A DNA stretch of 64,000 bases, taken from Galdieria partita (Eukaryota > Rhodophyta > Bangiophyceae > Galdieriales > Galdieriaceae). The notes beneath the pieces were generated by a model. That model did not search any database. It saw only the letters and a program-made list of their open reading frames with translations, and was not told the origin of the DNA. Where the stretch lies: contig BQMJ01000020.1 in NCBI GenBank assembly GCA_025991245.1, positions 124,001 to 188,000 on the forward strand. Reading direction: 5' to 3'. Positions 23,211 through 36,773 of the stretch are shown one piece after another; within the stretch, counting starts at the first letter, position 1, and every line of letters starts with the position of its first letter. A program made the translations under genes and the position numbers.

Positions 23211-24856
23211 ATGAGAAACCACAAGGAACACAAGTTCTCCAAAACAGAAGAACATAATAATGCAAACTTGGACCCAGAAGACGAGGTAAAGGACCAGTGG
23301 GATAACGAACTCCTTAACACGAATAGCTATTATTCAGTCCGTGATTCGAAGCGTCGCACGGAGCATCCAGAACGTGAAACAAAAGTCCCTAAGAGATTAC
23401 GTCTGCGTCCTACAATAACAGTTCAAGGCTCTAAATATCAAGGAAAAGTGATAGACAGAAAATCATTGAATGAAGAAAGCAACAGTTCCGTTGCCACTGA
23501 TGACAGAGAAGATAAAGATTCTTTCTTTGAATTTGAAGAAAAGCTGGAAAGCTACCAAGATTCAGTCGACTTTCCTGTAAAACAACAACTTTTGAATGAT
23601 AGTCAAGGATTTTTGAGACTCTCTTCTGAAACTCAAGAACAAGTCTCCAAAGGACGAGCCATTATAGAACAAAAGGTATGTGCCAACATCTATTACGTGC
23701 ATTCAGAATTTGTACCACTGTTCTGTTGATGAACCGGGTTGAGTTGTCATGTTAGACTTCTGAAAAGTCGTGAATGACTATGCACTACTGAAAAGTTGTC
23801 AAAGACTTTTCCTAAATACCTAGCCTGATATTGTCAACTAACTCTTATTTTTCTTAGTCGATGTTTGACAGTATACTGAAGCTAAGAATTTCCATGCAAC
23901 GTCTTTTAACTATTGCGAACTGTTTTCCAGATGAACGTGGTCGTTCATTTTTAAAACAAATGGACCTACTAGGAACTGAAAAGAAGTTCTCAGAGACTAC
24001 TCAATCTATATACAAAATGATTACGGCAATGATGCACATTCAAGAAGTGTTGTTTATGAATTCTTCCATTTTGGCTTTGAATGAAGAAGAAGATAGTTTT
24101 TCTGGAGAAGATAATTGGACGCTGAGAGCCTCGGAAGATTTATATGCTTCTGCAGATATTAGCAAGGAAGTAGATAGATTGTGGAACAAGTTAAAGAAAC
24201 GTAATCTGCAGTTGAATTCACTCCAGGAGAAAGTATTGGATTATTGGGATAGAAAGGTGCGAGAAGCAACTGGTAAAATGTATGATCAAACAAGCAAGTT
24301 TAAAGTTATCAACCAAACAGTATTGAATCAAATTCAAGGAGTAAGTTCAATCAAGACGAGTTCTTAGATTTATTGGTAAGAGCATTTTAGGTTCTCTCTA
24401 ATCGACAACGTCTTGTTCGTCGAGCACATACTCGCAGAGACTCTAATCGTCCTTTGTTTTGTTTATTGTCATCAGAAAATAATGATATCGAGCCAGAAAT
24501 ATATGATGATGGAGACTTTTATCAGTTATTATTAAAAGAGGTAATAGTCGTATTTGAAAAGAACAAGAAATAGTGCTCATGTTTGAGAAAGGCTGTGAAT
24601 GACAGTAAAGGAGAAGGTATTAACAATGTATCACAATTGAAAAGAAACCGTAGAAGAAAACAGTAAGGAATTGTAAGAGATTCATGAACAGTTTAGAAAT
24701 TAAGTATTTGGCAGGTATTTTGATAGGCGAGAAAGTAAAGGACGAAGACTTAAGTATACTGTACATGACAAATTGGTTGGATTCCTTGCTCCCATTCCAA
24801 TGGAACAGTCAGAGACAAGGAATCAACTCCTAAAGTCGCTTTTTGGTGGTGAATAA
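23211..24856 (+). CDS. AATF/BFR2 nucleolar ribosome-assembly factor
   Basis: Homologue of yeast Bfr2 and human AATF/Che-1, which act in early 40S subunit assembly in the nucleolus. Exons: 23211-23675 (acidic, charged N-terminus), 23858 to about 24340, and short ones to 24856. Exon 2 carries SILKLRISMQRLLTIANCFP and LQEKVLDYWDRKVREATG; next come VLSNRQRLVRRAHTRRDS and IEPEIYDDGDFYQLLLKE (AATF leader domain). The last splice (AACA|GTAAGG..GGCAG) restores YFDRRESKGRRLKYTVHDKL and VGFLAPIP, the TRAUB signature, ending LLKSLFGGE. The first intron is long for this window (182 nt) and contains a short direct repeat. Confidence 0.88.
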
Positions 24857-24953
24857 AGTTTCGATGAAAGATAATGACGAACAACTATTTATGTTAGAAA
24901 CAACACAAAAGCACAGTCACAAGTCAAAGTTCCCGGAATCAATCGTTTTGAGA

Positions 24954-25439
24954 TTACTTTTTCATGAACTGAAGTGCTCCTATACATAGGAATGTCAGTT
25001 TCGCAATGAAAAACAGACAGAAAATAAACTTTCCAACACTGTCACCAGGTTCATTAAATATCTTTAAATTTCTTCGATAAACCTCGTCAAATTGTCCAAA
25101 CAGAGTCAATCTCGACTTTTCTGAAGGTGTTGCTTTGAGGTTTTCTATTGTTGCTTTCGAGACGTTTCGTCGTCTCTCCAATTCTTTGGATCTACTTGAA
25201 GCAGATAGAGCTCTCCATTCACCAAAAGCAGCATCTGCTACATTAGAAACTGTAAAGTCTAGTAAATTGGGGTCTAAAACTCTAAAACACCCATGTAAAA
25301 GACAATTACGAGCAAAAAATGCGAAAACCTACGTAGGACCAGTGACTCGACCCTCCAGAAACTCAAACCTGGAAAAAGTGCCAGGAACAATATGACCCTC
25401 AGACTTATCATTAGTTATCGAATAAGGACTATATGTCAT
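24954..25439 (-). CDS. Hypothetical C-terminally anchored membrane protein
   Basis: Not recognised. Two exons, 25439-25333 and 25281-24954, with a 51-nt GTAGGT...TTTTAG intron giving VTGPT|VLDPNLLDFTVSNVADA. About 145 residues: MTYSPYSITNDKSEGH, a polar charged middle (SRSKELERRRNVSKATIE), then one hydrophobic C-terminal segment (FIFCLFFIAKLTFLCIGAL) before QFMKK, a tail-anchor layout. The frame is open for another 31 codons upstream without ATG, so a further 5' exon is possible. Confidence 0.5.
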
Positions 25440-26037
25440 CGAAATTCTCTTGGAAGTCTTCGAACAAGGAAACCTGCGTCGGACAGAACGGCAGGACTCT
25501 GGAGAACTTGACTGAGATCCTACGAAACACACAGAATTGATGAGTATAAATAAACAACGCTACCCAATGACAATATTCTAAAGCACACCTAACCAAAGGC
25601 TGTTTGAAAAGTTCGTAAAGGCCAACATGTTGTTCAAAAGGACAAACGAGATTACCAAAGAGCTAAAGAAGCCAGTGTTGATCGTGATTGAATTTTTGAG
25701 ATGGGCAATGCACAATTTTAGCCTCACAATATGTGAACTTTCATTTTCGGATACTTCCAGTGGAACTTTTTCGTTGGAATGTTTGAATCTCATTTTTAAT
25801 TACTTTCTTACAACATAACAAACATAGATACTACTCTAATATCAATTATAATGTTAAGTAACTTTCGGTTTTTAAAATTCAAATCTAAGGAAGCAACTAC
25901 GAAGTCTTGATTTCAAAGATTCCAAGGTCCTAATTTTATTAGATACCGACTCTTGCAGTTCAATCTAAACAGACTACTATACTAGGCTTCGAGTAGGGTA
26001 CCAAAGTCAAGTGCTAAGGATATATTGAAGTTTCTGT
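25440..26037. other. Spacer with an unassigned small open frame
   Basis: About 600 bp between two minus-strand genes. On the plus strand 25627-25818 is an ATG-to-TAA frame of 63 codons (MLFKRTNEITKELKKPVLIV..., ending NLIFNYFLTT) that looks helical, but the opposite strand is also open over much of it and neither matches a family I know. The remainder (25820-26006) is AT-rich with nothing visible, apart from a short in-phase tail discussed for the exportin-2 gene (26007-26058). Confidence 0.3.
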
Positions 26038-29000
26038 TCAAATGCTTCTGCCAAATTTTTGTAAATGACTGGCAAGTGACTGTTGAAAGTGACTGGATAA
26101 GGAACTTTGTATAACTCCTTTTAAACCTTCATTCTTTGCTACCACTTCAGTAAAGTTGTTTACGAGGACCTTTATGACAAACGTTAGAAATGCGTTGGGG
26201 ATATAGAATATAAAGCCTACTTGGTCAGGTTCTGGGACTTTGCTTATCTGAATATTTTCTCTATTTCCAACCAATGCCAACTGTGAGAACTGTATATCAT
26301 ACTCTCTTGATTCATCCACTTCGTTGTTTGAGCCACGAGTAGGGTTTTCTTGATAGCCTTCAAAGCGCAAAAAGATTTCATGGTTCACTTCCGTTCATAT
26401 AAATGGTATCCTACCTTCTAACAAAGATAATACAGTAGACAAAACCGAAAGCCAAAGATTGGGAAGTTCTATCAATGTAGTACAGGAAAGATATAATGCG
26501 AGTCCGGTAGCACAAATTTTACGTTCCTTTGGATTAGCTTCCTGAACAACATTCGGCAGCCAAACCTGAATAGGCTCAGTCAAGCCAGTATCGATACCAT
26601 ATTATTAAAAGGCTTACGTGTTCGAAAAGTTGAATAAAAAGACCGTCCTGAATACGATTCAACAAAGAAACAACTAGTTCGCTGCCATACTTGAAGGAAA
26701 GAAAAGAAATAAAAACTATAAATGCCCTCGTGAACCTAATTGTTCGACCTTTTTGTAGACGGACTAGCATAATTTGAATAATTTCTGGTAAGTATGGTTC
26801 CAATTGTGATGGATTACAAGCTTCCACAATAGTTTCTATCAGAGACATTCCGTAGTAATCATGAACCTTATAACAAACTTATTAACAGAAACAAATCGAG
26901 ATTTCAGCTGCATGTCTCACTTTGCTGGCAACCAGATTTTGAAAAACTCCTAAAATAGGAGTCAACTGATTATTTGCCACTATATGATTTATCGACTTCC
27001 TTAAAAATGCTAGAAAAAGAAACGTTAGCCCCATTCCTTCAAGATATTGCTTCCAGAAAAGTTACTTACCTTGTAAAAGGCGAACCATCCCCGGAATATA
27101 TCCGCTTCGATTCCACAACGAAGGAGTAAACAGCACAGGCAATAAAGATTGATAGGATGAAGGCAATTCGTCGTACTCTCCATGAAGTTCTGCAAGTTGT
27201 GCCAAAATTTGGAAAATATACGGAACAAATTCAGCAATATCTGAAGTAAGAACAGACTAGTTGCACATTCAATATTCTCATAAGAACTACTTAGCTTGTT
27301 GAAAGTTACCTGAAAGAATGGAAAGAGTTTTGTTTCTAAAATAGGAAGACTAGTCGATGGATTTTCGGAACAAACGTATCGATTCAATCCAGCAATACAC
27401 TCAAAACAGTAATGAATAAAGTTGGGATTACCAGGATTCTGAGATATCATTTCTAATGTCTACAAGTCCATTTAGCACAGAATGTCTCTCAAAAAAAGAA
27501 ACAGATCATACCTTCACAACACCATCTAACAAAGTTTCCAAAAATGGTGCCATATCTGGTCCAAAAAATACAATCACTCTCATAAGGCATTTCACTGTGT
27601 ATTCATTTTGAGAAGAAACATTCATCATTAAGGACATCAAACGATGAACCAAAGCAGAGATAAGCTCAGAAAGGTCATGTTTCTTCACCTTCCATACACC
27701 ATTCTCTTGTAATGAGAGAATTTTCTCAATAGATATACAGGAATATGTATGTACTACAGGAAGTGTCGAACTTAACAGTTCAGTCATAAAACTCAAGGTC
27801 AATGGAAGTAGATTATCAGGAATTTGATTCCTAAACGAAGTCGCAAACTTGATGCTATCACAAGTTAAAATTGGAAATCTTATATTGCTCGGTTGCTTGG
27901 ACGCATTTTCCAATTCTGGAATGATGTGACTCTTGTAAAACTGCCCTAAATCTACCAGTTGATTAACGACGGTGGCTCCAATTCTTTCTGTGCCTCCTTT
28001 CCAACCCTATTGATATAAATATGAGACTCAGAGTTTTCCTTCATAAGTTCTTGAAATATAAACATACAATAGCAGTCACTAAATAGATGGCTGCATCCTT
28101 GCCTTTCCACTTATTTGTAGGATCTTTGGCATATTCTTGCAACATACTATAAACATAATTTGAAAATATTTCGGTTATGGCATTCTATTTACTGTTCAGT
28201 AAACAGAAACGAGAAGAATTATTACATGAATACCTCATAATGTGTACAAAGTCCCTTCACCAACTCGCAAACTGCTCTCCTCCGAGTCTCGGCATCACTG
28301 CCTTCCATGTCTTGACGAATGTATTCCATTGGATTTTCCTCAAACAGGTCTTGGTCATCTTCTCTTAACTCTACGTTTGGAATTATAATATATTCACAAA
28401 CCTAAAAAAGTCATCAAAACTTAGATACGCTTAGGAAACCCAAAAGCATTTCCTACTTGTTTTAATGTATCAGGCTCAGAAAATAATCCAAAGTCAACCG
28501 ACTTGCTCACAATCGTCAACAATCCCATACCCGCTGTAACCACTTGGTCGTATTTTGATGAACTGCCGTGTCGAATTAGTAGTGACCAAGTGGCTGAGAC
28601 AAATTGACTCAAATATGGTCGAAATTCTTCTTCATACTTCTCTGCATATAATGTGATATTATCCAATGTTTCCGCTTGGACTTGATCAAAGAGAGAATTA
28701 TCGGAATCTTCAGTATCCGAAGAAGCTGAAGACAAAGAAATATTCAAAATCTTCAAAAAACCACGAGCCCATTCCTCCATGTGATCTTCAAAATATTCTG
28801 GCAAATCCTGATAACACAAAGAATAAAAAATACGACAACAGCGGTATAATACTTCTAGCAAGGTATGAGTATATTCGTTGTCTTCTTTCACAAATTCGGG
28901 AGTGAGATAACTTTCCGAGACGAGTTGAAAAGTTTTCAATAAAGGCTCCTTTCCATAAGTTCAGTTCAATCTTCAACAAAAATTATTTCTTTCACTACGC

Positions 29001-29612
29001 ACCTGTATATGACCCAATACATATTTGAGTTCAAGTAAAAGCTCGTCTGAACGAAACAAATGACGATAACATTCAACTAGAGCGTCCACCGCTTCCAAGA
29101 CTCCATCACAGGTTGACCAACTCGAACGATTCTGGGAAAACGACTTTATTGCCTGTTCTAGCTTGAAGCACAATTCTGGAAGCAAGTACTCCCAGTTGCT
29201 CGGGAAATCGCTATCGGCAATAACTGACATAGTCTCTATGAGTAGTTTTCTCAGCTGTACAGGTAAACATAATAACGTGTCAGTCAAACTTTGCTTCAGC
29301 TAAGCGTAGTTAATTAATTAACTAGGAAAATGAAAAGTAGAGTGCCCAAACCTTTTCACGTTCCGCCTCATTCACGTCTTCCCATGATCGTTTCACATAG
29401 TTTTTAAGATACACTGCAGCTGCTTGTCTGGTAAAAAATTGAAAATTACTGTTGGATATTAGCTCCACAAGTAACAAAGAGAACCCAGGTCCTTTTTCGT
29501 TTGACTGTAAAAAAGCTTCTGCGTTGCGACGAACACTAGCGTTAGGCGACAAAGTTGCATCGATGTAGCTAGCTAAAGTAGAAAGTGTAGAAGCTTCGAA
29601 GCCGTTTGCCAT
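26038..29612 (-). CDS. CSE1L: Exportin-2 (importin-alpha re-exporter, CSE1/CAS)
   Basis: Karyopherin-beta that returns importin-alpha to the cytoplasm with RanGTP. Many exons on the minus strand. ATG 29612 starts MANGFEASTLSTLASYIDAT with FLQSNEKGPGFSLLLVELI and AVYLKNYVKRSWEDV. Diagnostic CAS blocks follow: DFPSNWEYLLPEL, FYSLCYQDLPEYFEDHMEEW, LYAEKYEEEFRPYLSQFVSA, ENPMEYIRQDMEGSD with TRRRAVCELVKGLC, IKFATSFRNQIPDN, VVHTYSCISIEKIL and the CAS C-terminal region FSQLALVGNRENIQ. Length of about 1,000 residues is normal. The annotated frame ends QKFGRSI at 26038, but an overlapping frame shifted by one base reads LAEAFEQKLQYILST to 26007, so the true C-terminus is uncertain. Confidence 0.9.
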
Positions 29613-29933
29613 TTTAAGACAAGATTGGTTACAAAGTTATCTTCAAACGAGTTATTGTTGCAACCAACAGAACACCCGCCTAACAAAGTTGAATAGTTTG
29701 GTCTGCCAATGACCAACAGAAATGACGGGCAGAATACGAAATCATTTTTTTCTGAGAAAAAAATGCGATTTGATGAGCGCCTTGATATTATTTGAATTGT
29801 CGATAAAGTATCGTTTGGAATAGTTAATGAGAAAGAACAACAAATTATCTGTTGAGTATATAAGAAAAGAATCTATTCGCTCACTTTCTTTGGGAAAGTT
29901 TTGCCATTTTGCTCTTGAGAGGTAAATCTCGTA

Positions 29934-31092
29934 ATGGCGCAATGTAGTTTTTCAGTATTGTGTTTGGGTTGTTGTACTGGTGTATACAATAGGCGCGTTT
30001 ACCGAAAGTGTAACTTGTTGAAAAGAATTCGTTTCAGTCTGTTGGGTGATGTTAGATATTACCTCCAAGTAAGAGGTGTTAAAAGCCTAGCCCAGCCAAC
30101 TTTCACTTCGTCGAGCCAAAACTTTGCCTTGGTTGCCTCCAGTATTCAAGAATCTGCAACGTCTGGTCGTGAACAGAGTGAAGTAGAGGAAAGTAGAACA
30201 AAGTTAAGATTGAGTTTCGGGGAACAAGCCAGAACCGTTGTTCAAGTTTGTAAAACGGTGAGTCTCGATAAACAGTCGTGAAGTGTTCTTTCTTTGAAAT
30301 TTACGTTGTATGTGTAAGGGTACGCTTTGCACAAGTTCGGTTGAACATGATGAAACCCCTTTTGGGTCCCACGTTGATTATATACTGGATGACTTTGGTA
30401 GACCCATTGTTCTTCTTGCACAAAATGCTGCTCATATGCGTAATTTGAGAAAGTCCCAGAAATGTTCCCTCTTTTGTCAACCTATTGCTTCAAGTGGACA
30501 AAGTGGTTGTCGTGCTACTTTGGTTGGCTTTATGGTAAAGCTTCCTTTGGACCAGGTTTCAGAAGTTATGGAAGCGTATATTGACACTCATCCCCATGCA
30601 GCCATAGCTTTGAAATATCCAGAGTTTTCGTTTTATCGAATGGAAGTCTGTGATGTTTATTTTGTTGGTGGTTATGGTGTTGCCGCGACGTGGGTTGACC
30701 CTAAAGAATACATTTCTTCCGAACCAGACCCACTTGCTTTTCAGTCGCAAGACTTATTGAAGTTGATGAATACTGATCATATGGAAGATTTGGTCCGTTT
30801 CTGTAGAGTTTTCCTTCATTTGAAAGATACGGAACAATGTGAAATTGTAATGGTTGATCGATTGGGCTTTGATATGCGAGTGCAGCTTTCAGAGACAGAC
30901 ATCAGAGAATACAGAATTGGTTTTCGTGAACATGTCGTGACTACCTTAGATGCTCAAAGTGCTCTTGTTCAGGCCATGCAAGAAGCTTGGGAACTTGAAA
31001 ATGGATATGAAAAACTTTGGTCGGAAGAAACTGCACGACCAACCCTATTATATTATTCATTGAGTAATTACAGTGTCAAAGCGGAAGCTTAG
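29934..31092 (+). CDS. HugZ/GluTR-binding-type FMN-barrel protein, probably plastidic
   Basis: Two exons: 29934 to about 30257 and about 30319-31092; the GTGAGT intron joins VVQVCKT to GTLCTSSVEHDETPFGSHVD. The split-barrel (pyridoxamine phosphate oxidase-like) domain follows with YILDDFGRPIVLLAQNAAHM, RNLRKSQKCSLFCQP and VGGYGVAATWVDPKEY. The C-terminal part (LLKLMNTDHMEDLVRFCRVF, DRLGFDMRVQ) is the DUF2470/HugZ-like module. Plant relatives bind glutamyl-tRNA reductase or have heme-related roles in plastids. The basic, hydroxylated N-terminal 90 residues fit a transit peptide. Whether it binds heme or GluTR is inference. It converges on the HAD gene with a 32-bp gap. Confidence 0.75.
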
Positions 31093-31124
31093 AGATATTT
31101 CTCCAATGCAGATAGAATGTTATT

Positions 31125-31985
31125 TCAAGCTTTGCTACATTTGAACCATTGGAAATAAGTTGTCAATTGGTTTTTCAGTTTTTGAGAGTCCTGAAAATGA
31201 ATAGTATGAAATCCTAGTTGTTTGGCTGCATCGCAATTCACTTTTCGATCATCAACGAATAAACAATGTTGTGGAGAGACTCCAAGTGTGTTCACTGCAA
31301 ATTGAAATATCTTCCAATCAGGTTTGCGAAAACCAATATCACAACTCACAAAAGACCACTGTAGATATTTTGACAACTCTAGTTTTTCCTCAATCATTCT
31401 ATACAATGGAGGATAATTGGAGAGAACATGCAACTGAATAGTTCCTTCACCCTCTTGGAGTGCCTTCAAAATCATTTCTATACCATCCATCCAAATATAG
31501 TGTTCCCATAAAAATGCCTTTAAACGTTTCCAATCAAACTGTGTCGTGTAACTTGGATTCTTAAAAAACTGTCGTGCTACTTGTTCTTCATTCAACCTAC
31601 CTAGTTCAAAATTCAACCAAGTTTGATGATCTGTTGCACTAACAAACTCGTCAAAACTATCAAAACCAAATACTCTATGCATTCCTTGGTGAAATGGATC
31701 CTTTACTAACGTATCCATAACATCGAAGAACACAACACTAATATCTGGAGGTTGAGAAGGACCTCGAGACATTCGAACTCTGACTTTAGCCTTCTTAAAA
31801 TAACAAGACGTTATACGTGACTTGCGATAACAATGTGCAAAATTCAGTGGAGTTGTCTTCAACTGAAAACCAAACTGGAACGAATAGGAACAGGGACAAA
31901 AAGTACACGTCAAGTAGAGTAAGACCGACTTGGTCATTCTCTTCTCATTGATAATTGTTTGGAGAGAAGATATTGGCACGGTCAT
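31125..31985 (-). CDS. HAD-superfamily hydrolase, FMN hydrolase-like, probably plastidic
   Basis: Single exon, 286 residues from ATG 31985; the frame upstream to 31994 begins with TTG. Residues 1-75 are basic and hydroxylated, consistent with a transit peptide. The HAD core follows: motif I VVFFDVMDTLVKDP (nucleophile Asp and acid/base Asp), motif II HVLSNYPP, motif III with GFRKPDWKIFQFAV, motif IV CLFVDDRKVN. The subclass IA cap lies between I and II (FELGRLNEEQVARQFF). The layout resembles the plant chloroplast FMN hydrolase FHY1; the substrate is not certain. Confidence 0.75.
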   Translation of the reverse strand: MTVPISSLQTIINEKRMTKSVLLYLTCTFCPCSYSFQFGFQLKTTPLNFAHCYRKSRITSCYFKKAKVRVRMSRGPSQPPDISVVFFDVMDTLVKDPFHQGMHRVFGFDSFDEFVSATDHQTWLNFELGRLNEEQVARQFFKNPSYTTQFDWKRLKAFLWEHYIWMDGIEMILKALQEGEGTIQLHVLSNYPPLYRMIEEKLELSKYLQWSFVSCDIGFRKPDWKIFQFAVNTLGVSPQHCLFVDDRKVNCDAAKQLGFHTIHFQDSQKLKNQLTTYFQWFKCSKA

Positions 31986-32302
31986 TTGAAACAAATAGAA
32001 CCAGTTAAGTCTTTGTTCTCAACCTGACCCATTCTACTAAGAAAACTATATCACAATAGATACATTGTTCCTTCAAGGAGTCCATTTTATCAATGATCCA
32101 AAGTCTTAGAAGATTCATTCGCTTCCAAGTTCATGACTAAAAATTTAGAATATCCATTATCCGATGTCTAATCATATCAACCAATCACTTGGAATGCGTT
32201 CTTTCTATCTACACAATATTCCCAACAGAGCTACCTCTTATGAACAAAATCAAGCTTTTGAGAGTCCGACGGAACAAGTCAAAGATGTTTTGATAATTGG
32301 CG
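31986..32302. other. Intergenic spacer
   Basis: 317 bp between two minus-strand genes: the promoter side of the HAD gene and the 3' side of the BAR-WW gene. AT-rich, no coding match; a plus-strand open frame beginning at 32164 runs into the BAR-WW exon antisense and is taken as chance. Confidence 0.4.
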
Positions 32303-33779
<1,477 letters not shown>

Positions 33780-33995
33780 AAGATTTGCTTCTGGAAAGGA
33801 GTTGCCTTAAAATGATGACACCCAACCAAATTTCTTTACAAAACTTGGCATTTCTCAAATATTGGAGTGTTGAAAGAGCCTTCTCAAAAACAAAAATTGA
33901 TGATGAGTAGACAGAAAAGTATAACAGCCTTGAAACACATTTATTCAATCCCAAGAAAGCAACAAAACTTCTGTATTTCACAAGACAAACCCAAA

Positions 33996-34991
33996 TTATG
34001 CAACCGTTGATTTGGCTGTCTGATATTGTGGAGTAGAAGAAGTAGATGGTTCTTGTTCAACTAGCTTTTCGTATTTGTCTAGCAATACTGAGGACCCATC
34101 TTGCTGTTTCTCTTCCTCTGCTGTATCATTCAATTGGTTGTTTTGTAGTAAATTCTCAATATTATCGGAGGACTTGTTTCCATTGTAGCTGTTATCCAAA
34201 GTTGAAGAAGAGGAAATTTTCAGGGCTTCGCAGTATTGATCTCGATAAGGACGTAACGAATGGGACACTTTTGATAAATCGGATATCATTTGAAACTGGA
34301 TGTTCCACAAGCATATTGTACATTCTGCAAAGATCGAAACATGCTTCTTCCAGCAGCGCTCCATTTTTGTAACAAGCTCTTGTGTTACAGAGTCATAAGC
34401 TTCCTCTGAATCTTTTAATTTTTGTTGATTTCTTTGTATACGTTCTATATCCTTTCCTTTCTTTTCGAGCCCATCCAACTTTAGCTTGTAGTGGTCGTAG
34501 CGTTCTCTTAATCGTTCTCTTTCCTTGCATTCTCGACGCAAGGCTTGTATTTCCTCACGATACTTTCGAAGCAAAAGGGATACCCGTTGTAAGATTGGAT
34601 CGTTCTAAATATCAGGTTAGGCAATAGACGTGCAACATCATTAATTACGACATACTTTTGAAAACTCTTGCTGGGCTACCTCGAACTTTTTCGAAACACT
34701 CATAGCTTCCAAAAGCACTTCATAGTGTTGGTCAGTTTTGTCAAAGACCTGACAAAGTTCTACCGAAGTCTCCTTATTATGGACAGCAATACCTTGGAAT
34801 GTTGATTTTTTAGTCACACAGTCTGACTGCAACTATGTCAACGTACTCTTCCACTTTGAATTGGTTGCAAGTAACTTTGGCTCTATAGAGTCGATAACTT
34901 TTTCTACTTCTCCCAAGTTATTGAGCCAGTGGTCAACCTCTCGGTTTACGGTTCGAGGAGAGGTTGTAAATATTGGAGAGAGACGTTCCAT
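33996..34991 (-). CDS. BAR-domain protein (tandem paralogue without WW)
   Basis: Three or more exons from ATG 34991 (MERLSPIFTTSPRTVNREVD). The pieces HWLNNLGEVEKVIDSIEPKL, SVELCQVFDKTDQHYEVLLE, EEIQALRRECKERERLRERY, KGKDIERIQRNQQKLKDSEE and LWNIQFQMISDLSKV follow the same three-helix order as the BAR-WW neighbour (compare RxxxxxER.., ERxxRNxxKL.xSxxx). The C-terminus is Ser, Asn and Gln rich and has no WW domain. Likely membrane remodelling, perhaps as homo- or heterodimers with the neighbour; this is inference. Confidence 0.65.
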
Positions 34992-35170
34992 CCTCAGCTT
35001 CACAAAACACAACGGAGCCAACTGCGCATTCCCTCTCAATTAAGCCAAGAGGGACATTCTTGAATGAATACGTGGCAGACAGGGATCGATTGACCAATCA
35101 TTCTTCCCTCTTCATGCTTTATTGTGACCACAAACATACAAAACAAAATCATCCAAAACTACCAACTCAA

Positions 35171-36273
35171 TTATGCATCGATAGGGAAACCCCAATATTC
35201 TCGCATATCACAAACCACTTGACCTCTTTCAAGTTGGTCGATCTGTTTTACTACTTCTGGATCCAATTTAAAAGTACAGTTCAAGTTCTCTTTGATTCGA
35301 GTGGGCGTTACACTACATTTTATACAAACATGAGTCAAAACATTCCTAAGAAAAAGTATAAAGAGCCCCTATACTCACCTCTTTGGTATTACTGAAGTTC
35401 CCCTCTGCAAACCCCATGCTAGTAATACTTGTGCTGGTGTCTTTCCAAGCTTTTCCGAAATTGAACGAACCACAGAGTCTTGAAGCGGTCCTTCCTTCCC
35501 ACTACCCAATGGTGAATATGCAGTAACATGAATTCCTCTACTTTCACAAAACTCTTTCAAATCCTTTCTTTGGTTGTATGGGTGAACTTCAATTTGGTTC
35601 ACTGCTGGAACAATCTGCAAAAATATAACGTCAGAATGGTAAATAACAAGAAGCGTCCTTCCCCACCTCACAGTAACTTAGCAAATCAAGCAATTCAACA
35701 ATTCGATAGTTCGAAACTCCAATAGCTTTCACCAAGCCCTGCTTCTGCAAATCTTCCATTGCCTTCCAAGTTTCTTGCAGAGGAACCTTGGCAAAGGCAA
35801 TTTCTCCCTTGTTATTCTTAGGAATAGTGTTTTCTTCAGTTATTGGCAAACCAGCAAATTCAAACGCACAAGGCCAGTGCTAGATTAAAATAATTTCAGT
35901 TCTTCCTATATTATTTCAATGTGAAAATGGTAATACTTACAATCAAGTAAAGATCAAGATAATCTAGTTGCAGATCCTTCAACGTTTGCTTGCAAGCTTC
36001 AATGACGTGCTCTTTCTTGTGACAAGTATTCCAGAGTTTCGAGGTAACAAACACGTCGCTCCTCTTCACTTTCCCACCAGAAAACACTTCTTTGAACACT
36101 TGGCCGATCTCCTTTTCATTCCCATATACTGCAGCACAGTCGATATGACGATAACCGGCATCCAACGCAGTGCGTACAGCTTCACCAACACGGCCAGGTT
36201 CCGCTTTCCATGTTCCAAAACCAACCAATGGTATTTTCGCGCCAGTGTTCAAGACGGCAGCTGGAGTCGCCAT
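35171..36273 (-). CDS. Aldo-keto reductase
   Basis: NADPH-dependent carbonyl reductase of the AKR superfamily, (beta/alpha)8 barrel. Four exons. ATG 36273 gives [20 protein letters not shown] followed by GTWKAEPG. Catalytic residues are visible: Asp and Tyr in [18 protein letters not shown], Lys in VFVTSKLWN, and the His-Trp-Pro of HWPCAFEF after the first intron. Later landmarks are [56 protein letters not shown], and [20 protein letters not shown] to YWGFPIDA. The frame stays open 45 codons upstream to an acceptor at about 36416; with a GTAATC donor after ATG 36495 this would add a presequence ([16 protein letters not shown]). I kept the canonical start. Confidence 0.88.
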
Positions 36274-36773
36274 AACAAAATCCTTCAAACACTCTTTTGT
36301 TGCTTTGGCTCTTCTAAACGGATGTCCAAGCGATTTGAGTTCAAGAGGAGCATCGAGACGCTTCCAACAGTTGATTTGTTTTGGGAAATCAACGGCGTCC
36401 AACAATAATATCCTGCAAATTTTTGTTGGACTAGATTTTATGGACACTCAACAGCAGCAATAGTAGTTATCTGGATTACATTACAACGTTGGCATCAATA
36501 AAATAAAATGTATGAATTGTCCAAATTTGAAAAAAATTTTCAAATATCCTTAGTTTGTTCGAAGGAATAGTCGACAAATTTACAAAGGGGACTAATAAAA
36601 CATGTATGTTTGTTGGATTTCAGTGCTATAACACTGACAACGAGAAATCTTTTAGTGTACCAAAGCAGTGATAGATATTTTCGTTCGTTTTCTATTTTGA
36701 CTAAACTGAACGGTGTCTCCATCCTTTACGCTAGGTCTATGAACACTATTGCTCCTCAATGAAAGGCGGGATT
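36274..36773. other. Upstream region of the aldo-keto reductase gene
   Basis: 500 bp between the glucosidase stop and the canonical aldo-keto reductase ATG. The part nearest the ATG (36274-36416) is an open, coding-like extension in frame with the reductase and may be a presequence exon. Beyond it a GTAATC...TTTGCAG pair (about 36417-36484) could be an intron after ATG 36495. The remainder is AT-rich with nothing recognised. Confidence 0.35.

Noticed and set aside
25627-25818. A 63-codon plus-strand gene (MLFKRTNEITKE...)
   Set aside because: Not listed as a gene because the opposite strand is equally open and neither product is recognised; kept only as a note in the spacer entry.
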